Part shown: positions 1 to 10,479 of the stretch, piece after piece
How positions within the stretch are numbered: position 1 is the stretch's first letter
Layout of the letters: each line of letters begins with the position of its first letter
From: Zymoseptoria tritici IPO323
Lineage: Eukaryota; Ascomycota; Dothideomycetes; Mycosphaerellales; Mycosphaerellaceae
Length of the DNA stretch: 64,000 nucleotides
Reading direction: 5' to 3'
Assembly: GCF_000219625.1 (NCBI RefSeq)
Contig: NC_018218.1
Span: 3,410,001 to 3,474,000, forward strand
Translations under genes and position numbers: made by a program
Notes under the pieces: generated by a model
The model's database searches: none
The model's input: the letters and a program-made list of their open reading frames with translations, nothing else
Told to the model about the DNA's origin: nothing

Positions 1-79
1 CCCGTGCCTAGGATAGTAGCCAGCTAGTATCGAAGGACTTTAAAGAAAGACAAATAAGGAAAAGTAAAAGGAGTGTAGG

Positions 80-3000
80 CTAGACGGTCTCGTCTTCGCC
101 TCTTGCTAGGTGCCAGGACCTAGAAGCAATCTTTGTATCCGAGAGAAAGGTAGTAAGGTGTTTCCGGAGTTCCTTATCTTCTACTATTTCTAGTAGAGAT
201 TGTGCTTGTCGTAGCGGTAGTAGCCTAAATACATCGTAGATAGGGCAGCTACATACGAGGTGTTCTGCTGTTTCTCGTCGTCCGCAAGGGCAGTCTGGCG
301 TCGTTACGTGTCCAAAGCGATAGAGATAGGACTTTAGGTATCCGTGTCCTAATAGGATAGTATAGAAGGCACTAGTTAAAGCGCGTCTTCCTCCTATTCT
401 ATGTTTTCCTGGCGAGCTCCATGGAAATCGACTAAGGTAGCTATTTGTATTCCTAGGTACCTTGTTAATCTCCCGTTGTCTTGCTGTTTCGTATCGGGTT
501 TTCCAGACGCTAAAGAGATCGTCTTTTGCGTAGTTAGCCCTCTCGTGTTCTACGAAATGCTTGTATTGTTGGAGTCGATAACAGAGTAGTTGTATCTGTG
601 TTCTCTGTCGTTTTTGCGGAAGTATCTCTCTCGAGTCCTCGTGTCGGACTTCTCGCGTATCCGAAGGCGCGCTTTAGATAGCGAGTCTTACGGGGTGGTT
701 TTCGGGTAGCTTTGCTGCGCGTAGAGAGTATAAAATTGACTGTCTCTCTAGGCGTAGATCCGGGGGGAAGAGATTTGACTCTACCTCGGACGGGACGTTT
801 GGGGCGGTACGGAAAACGCCTAGGATCTTTCTACAAGCTTTACTTTATAGAGATACTAGAGGTTTTATGCTCTTTTTCGACCGCCACCAAACTGGGGCCC
901 CGTAGTCTGCTATTGTAGTAACGCAGGCTAGGTAGATCTTTCTTAACGATATAGAAGATAGACCGCGTTCGGTGTTTGCTAGTCTTTCTAATCGATAGAA
1001 TGCCGCTTGTGCTTGTGCCGATCTTATTGCAATGTGCTCCTTAAAGGTAAGACCGGCGTCTAGCCAAATCCCAAGCCACCTTATCGCTTTCTTTGCCGGG
1101 CGAACAATGTCGCCGTTTGGAAGAATTACCGGGCAATCGGACCCTTTCCCTTTCGAGAAGTGTACTAGGTCTGTCTTTGCTAGGTCGAAAGCAATCGAGT
1201 TCTTCTTTCCTAGGTCTATTAGCCTTCTTGCCTCACGTTCTAGTACCTTAGAGTTCTTCTTAAGGGACGTAGACGAGGTAGATAGTCTAATGTCGTCGAC
1301 GTAGGAACTAGGAGTAACTCCTTGTAGCGAGAAGAATATGTCGCGCGTATAGATAAGAAAGAGGATAGGAGACATCGGGCTGCCTTGCGGAACGCCGATC
1401 TCTACGTCCTGGAATTCCTGTATCTGTCCGTCGAATGCTATTCGTAGGCGTCTATTGCTCATAAACGACTGAACCCAACGTATAAGGCTGTGCGGAAGCC
1501 TTAACTAGATCATTATTCTTAACAGTCGGTTCTTTGCAACGTGGTCGTATGCTCCTCTTACGTCGAGGAAGATAACCGAAGTCTTCTTTTTCTTTCTTCG
1601 ATTCTCCTCGATTTCGTTCGTTAAGAGAAGCACCGTATCGATAGCCGATTTCTTCTTTCGCCCTCCTAACTGCGAGTCGTGTAGAAGGGGCTTCGTCTCT
1701 GCGATAATCCCTAGGCGTTTTGCGAGTATTCTCTCGCTAATCTTGCCGAGGTAGTTTAGGAGAGAGATCACTCGGTAGGCCTTAGGGACCGAATAGTCTG
1801 GTTTTCCCGGCTTTGCTAGAACTGCGCCTGTCGCAACTTTCCAGCATCGGGGGTAGTGTCCTTCGTCGAGTAGCCTTCTGTATATACGTAGAAAGGTAAT
1901 AGGAATAGCGCCGTACGCTTTACTAATAATAGCTTGCGTAATGCCGTCTGGGCCCGGCGTTTTTCCTTTTACTATCTTCGTGCTACAGGCGGCAGCGAGT
2001 TCCTCTTCGGTTAGCGTAGTCCAGCCCTAATCCCCGGCTGTATACGCTTCCTAACGGCTAGGTAGAGGTTCCTCGGCAGGAGGGCGCGGAAATAAGGCTT
2101 CGGAGAAGGCCTTACATTTCCCCTCGAAAGAATCTTCGTTGTTTATTGTAGGTATCTGTCTTCGGCTGCTATTCCTAGTATAGGACATAGCTTTAAAGAT
2201 AGATTTCGAGTCTTCTTTTTCGAGGAAGGCGTTCTAGTGGTTCTTCTTAGCTGTTTTAATAGCTTGGAAGTACTCGTTTCTCGCTTTCGTATACGCCTCT
2301 TTCTCGTCTAGCGTCGGCGTACGTCCGCAGGTAAAGGTCTGTCTATATGTTCTAGACATTGTGCGGCGTAGCGTGCGTAGCTCTCTATTCCACCAAGGTT
2401 TTGCGCAGGCGTGTACTACTTTCTCTGGGATTGCTCCCCGCATCGATTCGGTAATACACGAGGTAAAGGAGTCTGCAATGTCGTCGAGGGAGTTCGTATA
2501 GTCAATAGACGTCGCCTTGCTTATTAGGAGATCTGTAAACAGTTCCCAATCCGCGGAAGCTATATCTAGAACTACTTTCTTCTGTTGGGCTCGATCTTGC
2601 GCGCTAATAAGGTCTATAGATATAGCCTTATGGTCTAAGCCTGTCGGAATCGTTCTCTAGTCGATTTCTTTCGTAGATAAGGATCCTCTTGTGAACGTAA
2701 GGTCTAGGACCGACTCTGCGTCTAGGTGCGGCCTATAGAAGGTCCCGACACCTATCGTATTACGTAGAGTAAAGCCCTGGTCTTCTATCTACTCTATAAA
2801 TTCGCGGGCGCTAGTAGTATCCTTTCCCCTCGGATCCTAGGACGGGTGTCTAAGGTTAAAGTCTCCTACTAGTAGAGTGTTTGGAAGGAACGTGTTGCGT
2901 AGAGAGTAGAGGCTTCTCTCTGTTGTTCGTCGGTTTTGCGGGTTCTCGGTATCCCGAAGGTCCTTCTCGTTGTAGAGATTAACTATCTGGATCTTGTTGC

Positions 3001-3325
3001 CCTTCTTGTCTGAAATAACAAAGGAAAGTATGTCGCTGTCGTCTAATAAAATAGGAGAGATATTGACGTTAAGTCTTGTGCTAATATATAGCATTGTTCT
3101 TGGCCGGATCGTCGAATCCGTAGTCGTTGGGAATAGCTGGTTGTACTCCCGGTGTGCGATAGATCTTGTCTCTTTGTAGCCTGTTATCGGGTCTTCTATA
3201 GTCCACGGTTCCTAGACTAGTAGAAGGTCGGCTTTCTGCTTAACCGCGACGTCTAGGGTAGACTCTGTAGCCTCGATAGATCGGTTAAGATTGACATAGA
3301 AAATCCGTAGAGAGTGTTCTAACAT
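80..3325 (-). pseudogene. LINE ORF2: AP-endonuclease plus reverse transcriptase, ten internal stops
   Basis: The frame starts at ATG 3325-3323, which overlaps the end of ORF1, and runs about 1081 codons to TAG 80-82. The endonuclease covers about 3300-2600: it has an EPW motif after a stop at 3212, LVGDFNLRHPS near 2840 and GLDHKAI near 2630. The RT covers about 1990-850: TPGPDG, FLDVRGAYDHV, GVPQGSPMSPILF and the catalytic YVDD near 1300. A C-terminal knuckle CPCGRRETAEHLVC lies at about 255-293. Internal stops at 3212, 2837, 2789, 2657, 2234, 2051, 2027 and 1505 are TAG; those at 845 and 674 are TAA. No TGA and no indel occur. Only about 190 codons separate the RT from the knuckle, and I recognise no RNase H there. 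Confidence 0.9.
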
Positions 3326-3925
3326 GTAGAACGTTCTAGGGGCCTCCCTTTCTGTTGTATACGATCCTTCGCCTTCTCGACTCTTAGGCTGTCCGCGCCT
3401 ACGTATAGACGGTTTTAAATAGCCCTTTTTGCCTCCTCCTCGGTAGCAAAACCTACTAGAACTGTCGCCCCAGTAAGAGTCCTTCTTCTCTCTTCGTTCG
3501 TTAGCCAAATCGGGGTGCCTGCGAGTTTAAGACCTCTATTAAAGGTCTCAATTTCTCGTTAAATGTCCTGTAGGCCCGTTAGCGTGTTGAAGTTCGCGGT
3601 CGAGACGCCGTGGACTACGACCTTGTGCTAGAGAGAGTCCTCTATTACCCGTGCCTCGCCTACGATATCGGTAACCTTAGTAAGGCTATCGATCGTTCGT
3701 TGGCGGGCTTTCTCTGTTGCAAAGTTTAGGACAATGTTACCCCGAAATGATTTCTTTATCGCAAGGACAGCTAGCTCTTGGTCTTCGCCTTTAAGAGCGT
3801 TATTGATTTTGTCTCGGGTTGCGATCTAGTCGAGTTCCTTCTCTTTATCCTTTGGTACAAGGATAAGAGGCATCGGTTCTGCTTGTTCTTTCGGCTTGCT
3901 AGCCCTCCGGGAGACGGTCGTCCAC

Positions 3926-3982
<57 letters not shown>

Positions 3983-4515
3983 GTTGTCTTTGTTGTCGAG
4001 GAGGTAGAGGTAGAGGTAGCGGATCCGCTGTCTCCCTTAACAACGTCTGCGAAAGTAGGCTTCTTCGCCTGTGCTGCTAGTTTCTTTGTTGTCATTTCTA
4101 GGTTCGAGACTTGCTTTGCGAGGATTTGGGACGTTGTCCTAAAGTCTGTGTGCTCGGTAAAGTGCCGAAAGACTTCGAGAAGGTCGAGAACCCGGGTTTG
4201 TTCTCCTAGAAACCCGACTAGATCCCCCGCCGCTTCGACTAGTAGCTGTCGGGCTTGTAGGATCTTCTCGTTCGCGGGCGTGTAAGAGAGTGTTTGTTTC
4301 TTTCCGAGAGAAGGGCTACGAGTCGGGGAGATACTAAATTCGAAGGGGTTTTGCCTTTTCCTAGGTATGAAAGGAATGCCGGTTCTTTTTAGTAGCTCCT
4401 CCGGCAACGGCAGGGTTTTAAGAGACTCAAACGTAACTTCCTCGTCCCCTCTAGCCGTAGCTTTTGGAGTCTGAGGGGCTGAGCTTGCGTCTGTTATTTC
4501 CGTCTCGGTAGACAT
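3319..4515 (-). pseudogene. LINE ORF1 (gag-like) with poly-Gln tract, four internal stops
   Basis: The reading frame starts at ATG 4515, is open for 229 codons to TAG 3826-3828, and then continues in frame. Further internal stops are TAG 3628-3630, TAA 3559-3561 and TAA 3415-3417, and the frame ends at TAG 3319-3321. The part after the first stop keeps gag-like character (VVVHGV, then LTGATVLVGFATEEEAKRAI near 3420-3490). The N-terminal part holds a run of about 19-20 Gln encoded by CAA repeats (plus-strand GTT repeat 3926-3981). I see no intact CCHC knuckles. The last stop overlaps the ORF2 start (ATGTTAG). ORF1 of such elements is an RNA-binding protein; this copy is inactive. Confidence 0.82.
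3926..3981. repeat. (GTT/CAA)n microsatellite inside LINE ORF1
   Basis: About 18-19 uninterrupted trinucleotide repeats (TTG on plus, CAA on minus) encode the poly-Gln tract of ORF1. Every repeat contains a CpA site, the RIP target, yet none is mutated, although CpA-derived stops are common elsewhere in the same ORF. Confidence 0.95.
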
Positions 4516-4985
4516 TGTCTTGTTGTTGTTGTTTGTTGTTTGAAAAGAGGCTCAGCAGTCTTACGCCGAGAGGGCTGCTTGTTCGTCTCTATTTCCAATT
4601 GCGTTCGGGTCCTAGCCTACTTGCGACACTAGGGCACTCTTCTCCCTACTATACAAAGTAGTATAGGAGAAGGTATACTTTAAAGAGGAGAGAAGAGATA
4701 TATAAATATACCTCTGCTTCTAGGAAGTACTCTGGCCTGCAGCAACGTGCGTCTTTATAGCAGGCTTTAGAGGCGTTCTGCGGGTAGCCGTAGCAGGTTC
4801 GGGACAACCTTTGTCTCTAGGGAAAGGTAGGCCTATACTCTATACAGAGTATCTAGCTATACAGCTAGTACTACTACTCTAATCCCTAGAGGTGCAAATT
4901 CGTCCTTACTAAACTACACTGCTCCTTTAGCTTCCTCTCTCGGCGGCGTAGGACAACAGGTAACTCTAGTGTAGAGAGAACTAAG
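4516..4985. other. Gene-free flank upstream of the LINE, probable 5' UTR
   Basis: No convincing ORF is present. The composition is rich in CTA/TAG/TAT words and resembles the LINE body, so this is most likely the LINE 5' UTR or promoter region. The outer border is inferred only from the compositional change near 4985. Confidence 0.45.
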
Positions 4986-5505
4986 TGTTTGTATATGTGT
5001 ATGTTTGTGTATCCTAGGAACACTGCTCTTGTTTGGCCTTTGGCTCTTTCAAAATTCGACCAAATCAGGCGTTTGATAGCTAGAATAAAAGCTCTCGTCG
5101 AGGGCTTTCAAACGGGCTACACGGCGTCCGAATCGGCGGCGTATTGGTTGTGTTGTGGTGTGTTGAAGTGTTGTGGTACAGGTTGTAAACCTTCCTTGTG
5201 CAATGCCCTAAACAGGGAATGTTTCGAGTGTGGGGGAGGTAAGGTCGGAATAAGGTTTCGGAGGTGGGGGCCAAATCCCGGAGTTCAGGGTCCAGCGTCC
5301 TTGAAAATTTGCACCCTAAAGGGGGCAACAAGGTGAATCTTTGAACTCTAGTAGCGGCGTGGGTTTTGAGGGCAGCGGGGTGAATGCGGGTTCGTTGGAA
5401 CGGCCTTAATAAGGGCTTTCGAATGGTGCGTGTTTGGTGATGATCGGGTCAATATTGGGTGTGCAATGGAAGTGCGGATGTCGATGTAAGAGCTCCCTTG
5501 TAGTG
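4986..5505. other. Un-RIPed island between two RIPed elements
   Basis: This stretch is rich in TG and CA dinucleotides and differs sharply from both flanks. Short ORFs exist on both strands (4989-5336 plus, 5080-5331 minus), but neither shows a recognisable domain. It may be original host sequence or an unmutated fragment left between two insertions. Confidence 0.5.
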
Positions 5506-8430
5506 CTATTATTACCTAGCCGAATAGGTTAATTCTTATCGTTATATTTAATCTTAAGGAAGTAGTCGTAGTATCGAACACTAAGGCTATAGACTCGACG
5601 GCTAGTAGTATCGCTCTTATTAAGAAGCTAATTTAGTAGCTAGGATTTCCGCTCTTCTACTAAGATCCCCGCTAAGATAGCGCTTATCTCGTCGATAACG
5701 CCTTAGCCGGTCTACTCGAAGGTATCCTTCGGCTCGCTATATATATACACCGCCGGCTTACGAGTGTTTACGCTAACTATATATATTATATAGGCAATGC
5801 TAACTTCCTATAGAGTTTCGACTTACGGTCTACTACGTCGGTTATTAGTTACGTTGTTAGCTATGTTATTAGCCGCACCGGAGGATGCTAGATCGGTCTA
5901 CTATATAGGCGGAGTTAGCGACGGAGCGGCGGTAGTAGCTTAAGCAACAGTAGTAGCTTAAGTAGTATAGTCGATTAACGGAGCGCGAGTACTAGCGTTA
6001 GTAGGGCGGGTAGACTTCTTAGAAGTGCTCTAGCGAATTAGATTAGTACGACCGGACTATAGGACGCTATAGCTATAGTAGGCTCTAGTGCTAGGCTTGC
6101 TTACCGGCGGTAGTGCGGCGTACGTAGCGGAAGCGCTCTTAGCGCGGCTCTCGGTAGATAGTAGATCGTAGCCGTAGTTGCCGTAGTTGCTAGTAAGTCC
6201 GACGTAAGGAGCTCTACCGTCGGTATAGAACTTAGTATAAGTAGGCATAATTAAAGGCTTCGTTTAGGGCTAGATACGTATATATTAGACTAATTGTTAG
6301 ACTAATTGTACGTAAATTAGAGGGTATAGACGATGTTAAGGATAAGAAGGGCGAGGAGCTAATAGCTAGGAAGGATTAAGAGCAGAGTTTTTATTTAAGG
6401 GCCTGTTATACTAGGCTCTTAGTGCGCTCTACTTATATATCTTAGATAGGGAAGCTATTCTCCGTAAATACCTACCTTATACGATCCCTTAGCTATAGGC
6501 CTACACCTTAGGCCGACGTCTTAAACTCTACTAGCTTACTACCGGTAGCTAGATAAGTAGCAGCTATAGCGCGGACATAAAGATATACGACTACATAGAG
6601 CTTGTTACTACTTATAGTCTTCTTACGACTATTTAGTTTAGTAGGGAATCTAGTAGCGGTAAGGCAAGCGTTAACCTATTATATAGTACTAGGCGGAAGG
6701 TATAAAACGAGGTCTATATATATTTAAATTAGCGAGCCGCCGGTATTACCTAATAGGTTACATCTTAGGTAGATCTAAGTAGAGATCTCGGTAGATCGGT
6801 ATCTTACTAAACTCGTCCTTCCGGTCGATTATTTCTTATATCTACGGATACGTAACGTCGAGGTCGATGCTATACGGCTCGGTGCCCTTTAGCTCTAGAT
6901 AGTCGTAGAGGATGTTCGGTATACTATTAATATACTTAGGGATCTTAGGGTGCTTACGAATGCGGTAGCGATTATAAGTAAGGACGAACATCTATATAGT
7001 ATATCGGATAATAGGTAGGTAGATAGCGAGGAACGCTATACGGTTAGCCTTTTAATCCTCGTTATATAGACGCTTATTACGGAGCTTAATAAAGAAGTTA
7101 CGCTATCTATTAAACGCCGCTATTGCTCTAAGACCCTAGAAACGTTTAATAGTATTGTTGCCCTTACTAGTTGTATACTAGAAGCCCTTATTAAAGCGGA
7201 GTTAGTGCCCTTCTTAATGCTCGCGGAAGCATAGATAAGCGTTAGCTATTATCGGAGTTTCTACGCTATAGTTAGTACGTATAATCTATATATTAAGGTT
7301 AGCGACAGCGTCGAGAGATGCACTAAGAAGTGCACTAAGATCGTAGCTTACCTACGGCGTCTTCCTAAGGGATTCGACTATACTAAGATACTAATAGAAT
7401 ACCGAGAACTTCGTCTTAGCTATAGTACCGACGTACGCCTATATAATCTTACGTAAATATACGTTAATGTAGTAGTAGAACTATATACTAAACAGCTCTA
7501 GCTTATAGTATATATCTATAGACTATATATAATCCGGGCCCTTAGCCTTTAGAAGGTAAGAGCGGACCTTAACTCTCTTACTAATGCGACGTACTTCGAA
7601 CGGCGCCGAGTTTATTCGGTAGGCGATGCTATAGATCCGGTTCCTATATATACGGATTAGTACCGAGAGCTTTACTAGGAGCCCGAGATCGCGAACCTTC
7701 CGATTAGTCTAAACTCCTTCCGTATCTCCCTTACGAGACTATAGTATCCGTAATCTTCTAGCGCTCTACCCTTAATAACTCCGACTAATACGCTCTTAAT
7801 AATCTTATTATATATCGGCTAATTATCCTTAGGGATCCTACGGTAGAAACCTATGCTCTTCCTTAATTAAACGAACTACTACTTCGAGAGCTTAAACCTA
7901 TCTAGCTATAGGATCTTATAGTATATATTATCCTTCTTATCCGTTTCCTAGAATAGGTACTTAACCCTCGTACGTAGGCGCTCCTTATTATTCTTACCGA
8001 GATTAGGCCTCCGAGGCCTTATTATAATGCCCTAAGTTACTAGTTGTCGCCTTAAAGTTCTAAGGGATATATCTACCTACTTTTGCTCTCTTAGCTATAT
8101 TCTTATAGCCTCGTAGCTTAGTCCTAAGACGTATAGTAGGACTTTAATCTCCTCGCGAAGGTAGTCGTAATTAGGCCGTAGGCGTAGTATAGCGGTAGGA
8201 TTACGCTAAGATTACCGGCGAGCGCTAAGGGCGTGTATTTGTATATTCGTAGAGGCGTATATTCGTAATAAGGGCGATAGCGTAAGGGCGATAGCGTAAG
8301 GGTAACGGATTCTATAGTAGACGACTCCTTAGCGATAGCGACGACGAGCATAACAACGGTGTTACTAGCAGCAGCGTATATGTTAATTAAGGGCTATATA
8401 TAGCCAGATTATTAAAGGTCTAAACATCTA
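5506..8430 (-). mobile_element. Heavily RIPed DNA element with an integrase-core (DDE) gene
   Basis: About 2.9 kb is nearly devoid of CpA/TpG while CpG remains common. For example, 5521-5580 contains one CA, no TG and about ten TA. The only recognisable coding signal is a minus-strand integrase-core protein at about 6830-8110. The part 5506-6830 has no identifiable gene; a 63-codon ORF at 6057-6248 (minus) is Tyr/Ser/Ala-rich and unassigned. Normal composition resumes near 8430. I could not recognise terminal repeats or a target duplication, so the class is inferred from the DDE remnant only. Confidence 0.7.
6830..8110 (-). pseudogene. Integrase-core (DDE) transposase-like protein, wrecked by RIP
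   Basis: Reading the minus strand through stops gives a protein close to the fungal integrase-core family found in many ascomycete genomes. In one frame from about 7740 to 6830 it shows a block with SID (first Asp at 7514-7516), then KIIxAYVG, then RTNYSVETP (7273-7245), then an NTIKRFWG block (about 7150) and RYRIRKHPK (about 6960). In intact relatives the second and third blocks carry the catalytic Asp (RTDHG) and Glu (NxRIExWW). Here they read Asn and Lys. The N-terminal part (about 7750-8110, with SLRTLRRQL) is in another frame, so at least one indel exists. Many TAG/TAA stops occur. I infer an old DNA transposase-like gene; the exact superfamily is uncertain. Confidence 0.72.
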
Positions 8431-8954
8431 ATTCGCAAAATGGAGGTAGTAGCAGTAACTCACGAATAGTGCGCCATCTTACGGACAACGGCTTTGGCAG
8501 ATTTCAACTTGCGACAAATTCAAACACAATCCGCGAACACGATCGTTGTTCGAATGAAAGACCTCTTTCCTTGACTCTCGTATGGCGCGCAAGGTAGTCG
8601 TAGGTACTGCGTTCCTGAGGTGGAGGATATCAGAAATGATTGGTTGTTCTGCTTCAATACTCTTCGAAAGCGTCTTCTGACGGCCACCCTCCCTCGAATT
8701 GCGCCTTCATCCGCTCACTCGTGTTCTTGAATGTGATGGACCCATCGGACGGGCAGCCGATTTTCCATCTATCTGTGGTCGTATGTGCTTGCTCGTGAAT
8801 TCTGTGAATGCTCACCCAATGACTTGGTCAGTCTCTTGTCACCTCGATGATTGAAGCCAGCAGCAAGCCTCCCATCGAATGGCTTTCTTCGGGACATTTA
8901 TTTTTGATGAGACGAGAGCCTTGAATGGACAGGATTGCGCCATGGCATGCTGTG
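8431..8954. other. Intergenic, no gene seen
   Basis: Normal composition returns here after the RIPed block. No ORF with recognisable content is present. The right half is probably the 3' flank of the downstream minus-strand gene. Confidence 0.5.
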
Positions 8955-10048
8955 TCATATCGTGTATTTCGAGCCAACGAACGACGGAACAAGACGACCA
9001 GGCATCTGATTCTGAATCTCAAACTTGGCTCGCCAGCCCGTACAATGACCCGCCAGCAGGACTTGAGCATCGAGTTCCTTCAAATCTGCGACGGTGCTTT
9101 GGATATGAGTTGGTTCGGCGTCTGCGAGATGGTAACCACCCATCACAGCGTACAGGGGTGTACCGCCACCTAGCTCGAATGCATGTCGCGAAGCATTCAC
9201 TACGCCCGCATGGCTGCAGCCCGTGAAGACGACGATGCCCTTGCCTGTCAAATAATGGTCAGTAAGAATCATCAGGCCTCTTCCCCTAAGATTCATCCAT
9301 CACCTTTGACTTTGCACATCAGCAGTCGTTCATCCTTCATCAGCGAATCATCGATCCAATGCTGTTCTTGTAGTCTGACTCCATACTTGAGGCCATTCTC
9401 ATATGGTGTTGTGCGAGGAATTTCTCCCGAGATGAGGAACATGTCGTCCAGTACAGCATGGGATTGATCACTTTTGCAGACTTCTCCTCCAGCGGCCTCG
9501 ATCTCTTCGAACGTTGGGTCTTTTCCAAGCGCTATCGTCATGCCGACAGACGGAGACTTCACACCTCGCAGAAAGGGTCGATCTGGGTGCAAATCGACCA
9601 CGACTGGAGAAGAGCTTGCTGCTCCTCCACCTCGGCGTGCTTCGTCGATCATGCTCAATGCTCGAAGCATGCCTCCCGAATGATCGCGGTGCCAGTGAGA
9701 CAGCTGGATCCTCTCAATGTTGGCCAGATCAGCACGAAGGCGTTTTGCATTCAACTCGAATGCTCGCTCTTCTGGGCCGGTGTCGAACAAGATGGTGTGC
9801 TTCTGCTCGCCTCGGATCCCGGTGATAATCAGAGAGAGACCGTGAGCTCCACAGCAAATGTTCTCCATTTTGGCTTCTCGAAAAGGCTCACCGTCTGGGT
9901 CTGGCTGTTGGGCTTCTTCGCGGAAAGCGACGTCTTTAAGATTGCCGCTTTGGAGTACCCCGGGATTGGGCGAGGCGGAGATCGGGTCGAGCTCATTGTC
10001 AATCACAACCAGAATCTCGACGGAGTCCAGCTCGATAAGGCTTGCCAT
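8955..10048 (-). CDS. Metallo-beta-lactamase-fold hydrolase
   Basis: Two exons (10048-9304 and 9244-8955) are joined across a 59-bp intron, with TTACTGAC branch and GACAG acceptor, giving 344 aa. The zinc-binding signature LSHWHRDHSGG lies near residue 120. A second metal-site block FTGCSHAGVVN follows the splice, and GYHLADAE, LLAGHCTG and a C-terminal GSKYTI complete the fold. This pattern resembles the MBL subgroup annotated as 7,8-dihydropterin-6-methyl-aminobenzene phosphate synthase-like. In fungi the substrate is unknown. I chose the internal Met at 10048 (MASLIELDSVEILVV); an in-frame upstream ATG at 10135 would add 29 residues. There is no signal peptide, so a cytosolic location is likely. 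Confidence 0.88.
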
Positions 10049-10479
10049 GCTGTTGATCTGGAGAGGCGTTGTGGCGTAGGTGATGTGAATGTGAATGTTG
10101 CGGGAATGAGGTAGGTTCCAAGTTTGGTCTACCAAGGGGGTGATTCGTCAGCACGCTTCGTCTCTTCAACCGAGGCCTAGTATGAGAGGGAGTTTATCTT
10201 TGAGTCAACGGCGTTCATCAAAGTCCACGCAGCCTATATGCCAGGCTGAAAGAACGAGCTCCTTCATGCTGGAAAGGTATACGAGACAGCCTGTGAGGCA
10301 TGGAAAGCAGACGCGAGCGAACATGCGCTTTCCATCTCTCTCGCTCGCTCGTCTACACTTGATTACCAGAACTCCGTATCGCTTGCTATGACCATCGCCG
10401 ACAGGGAAATCGTCCTTGAAACACCATGCGTACACCGAAAGCAAATCCGTCCACCGTCGCATTCTCAGCAAGCCTCACA
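10049..10479. other. Intergenic between two minus-strand genes
   Basis: Promoter of the MBL-fold gene and 3' flank of the 882-aa gene. Short ORFs here have no recognisable content. Confidence 0.5.

Larger units (their letters stand above)
80..4515 (-). mobile_element. Tad-like non-LTR retrotransposon (LINE), RIP-inactivated
   Basis: Two-ORF LINE read on the minus strand: gag-like ORF1 (3319-4515), then ORF2 (80-3325) with an AP-endonuclease, a reverse transcriptase and a C-terminal Cys/His knuckle. The order and motifs match the Tad1 group of fungal LINEs. Both ORFs stay in a single frame from start to end but carry internal TAG/TAA codons, mostly where Trp or Gln is expected. That is the signature of C-to-T change at CpA. 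The 3' end may extend beyond the left edge of the window. The 5' UTR probably lies in 4516-4985. I saw no clear target-site duplication. The element is non-autonomous as it stands. Confidence 0.9.

Noticed and set aside
80..3325. TAG as a recoded sense codon in the LINE
   Set aside because: Two of the internal stops are TAA, Trp and Gln are also encoded normally in the same frame, and the CpA context fits RIP. Host genes use TAG and TAA as stops.
3778..4285. Plus-strand ORFs with poly-Leu or poly-Cys runs
   Set aside because: They are the antisense frames of the CAA/poly-Gln tract in LINE ORF1.
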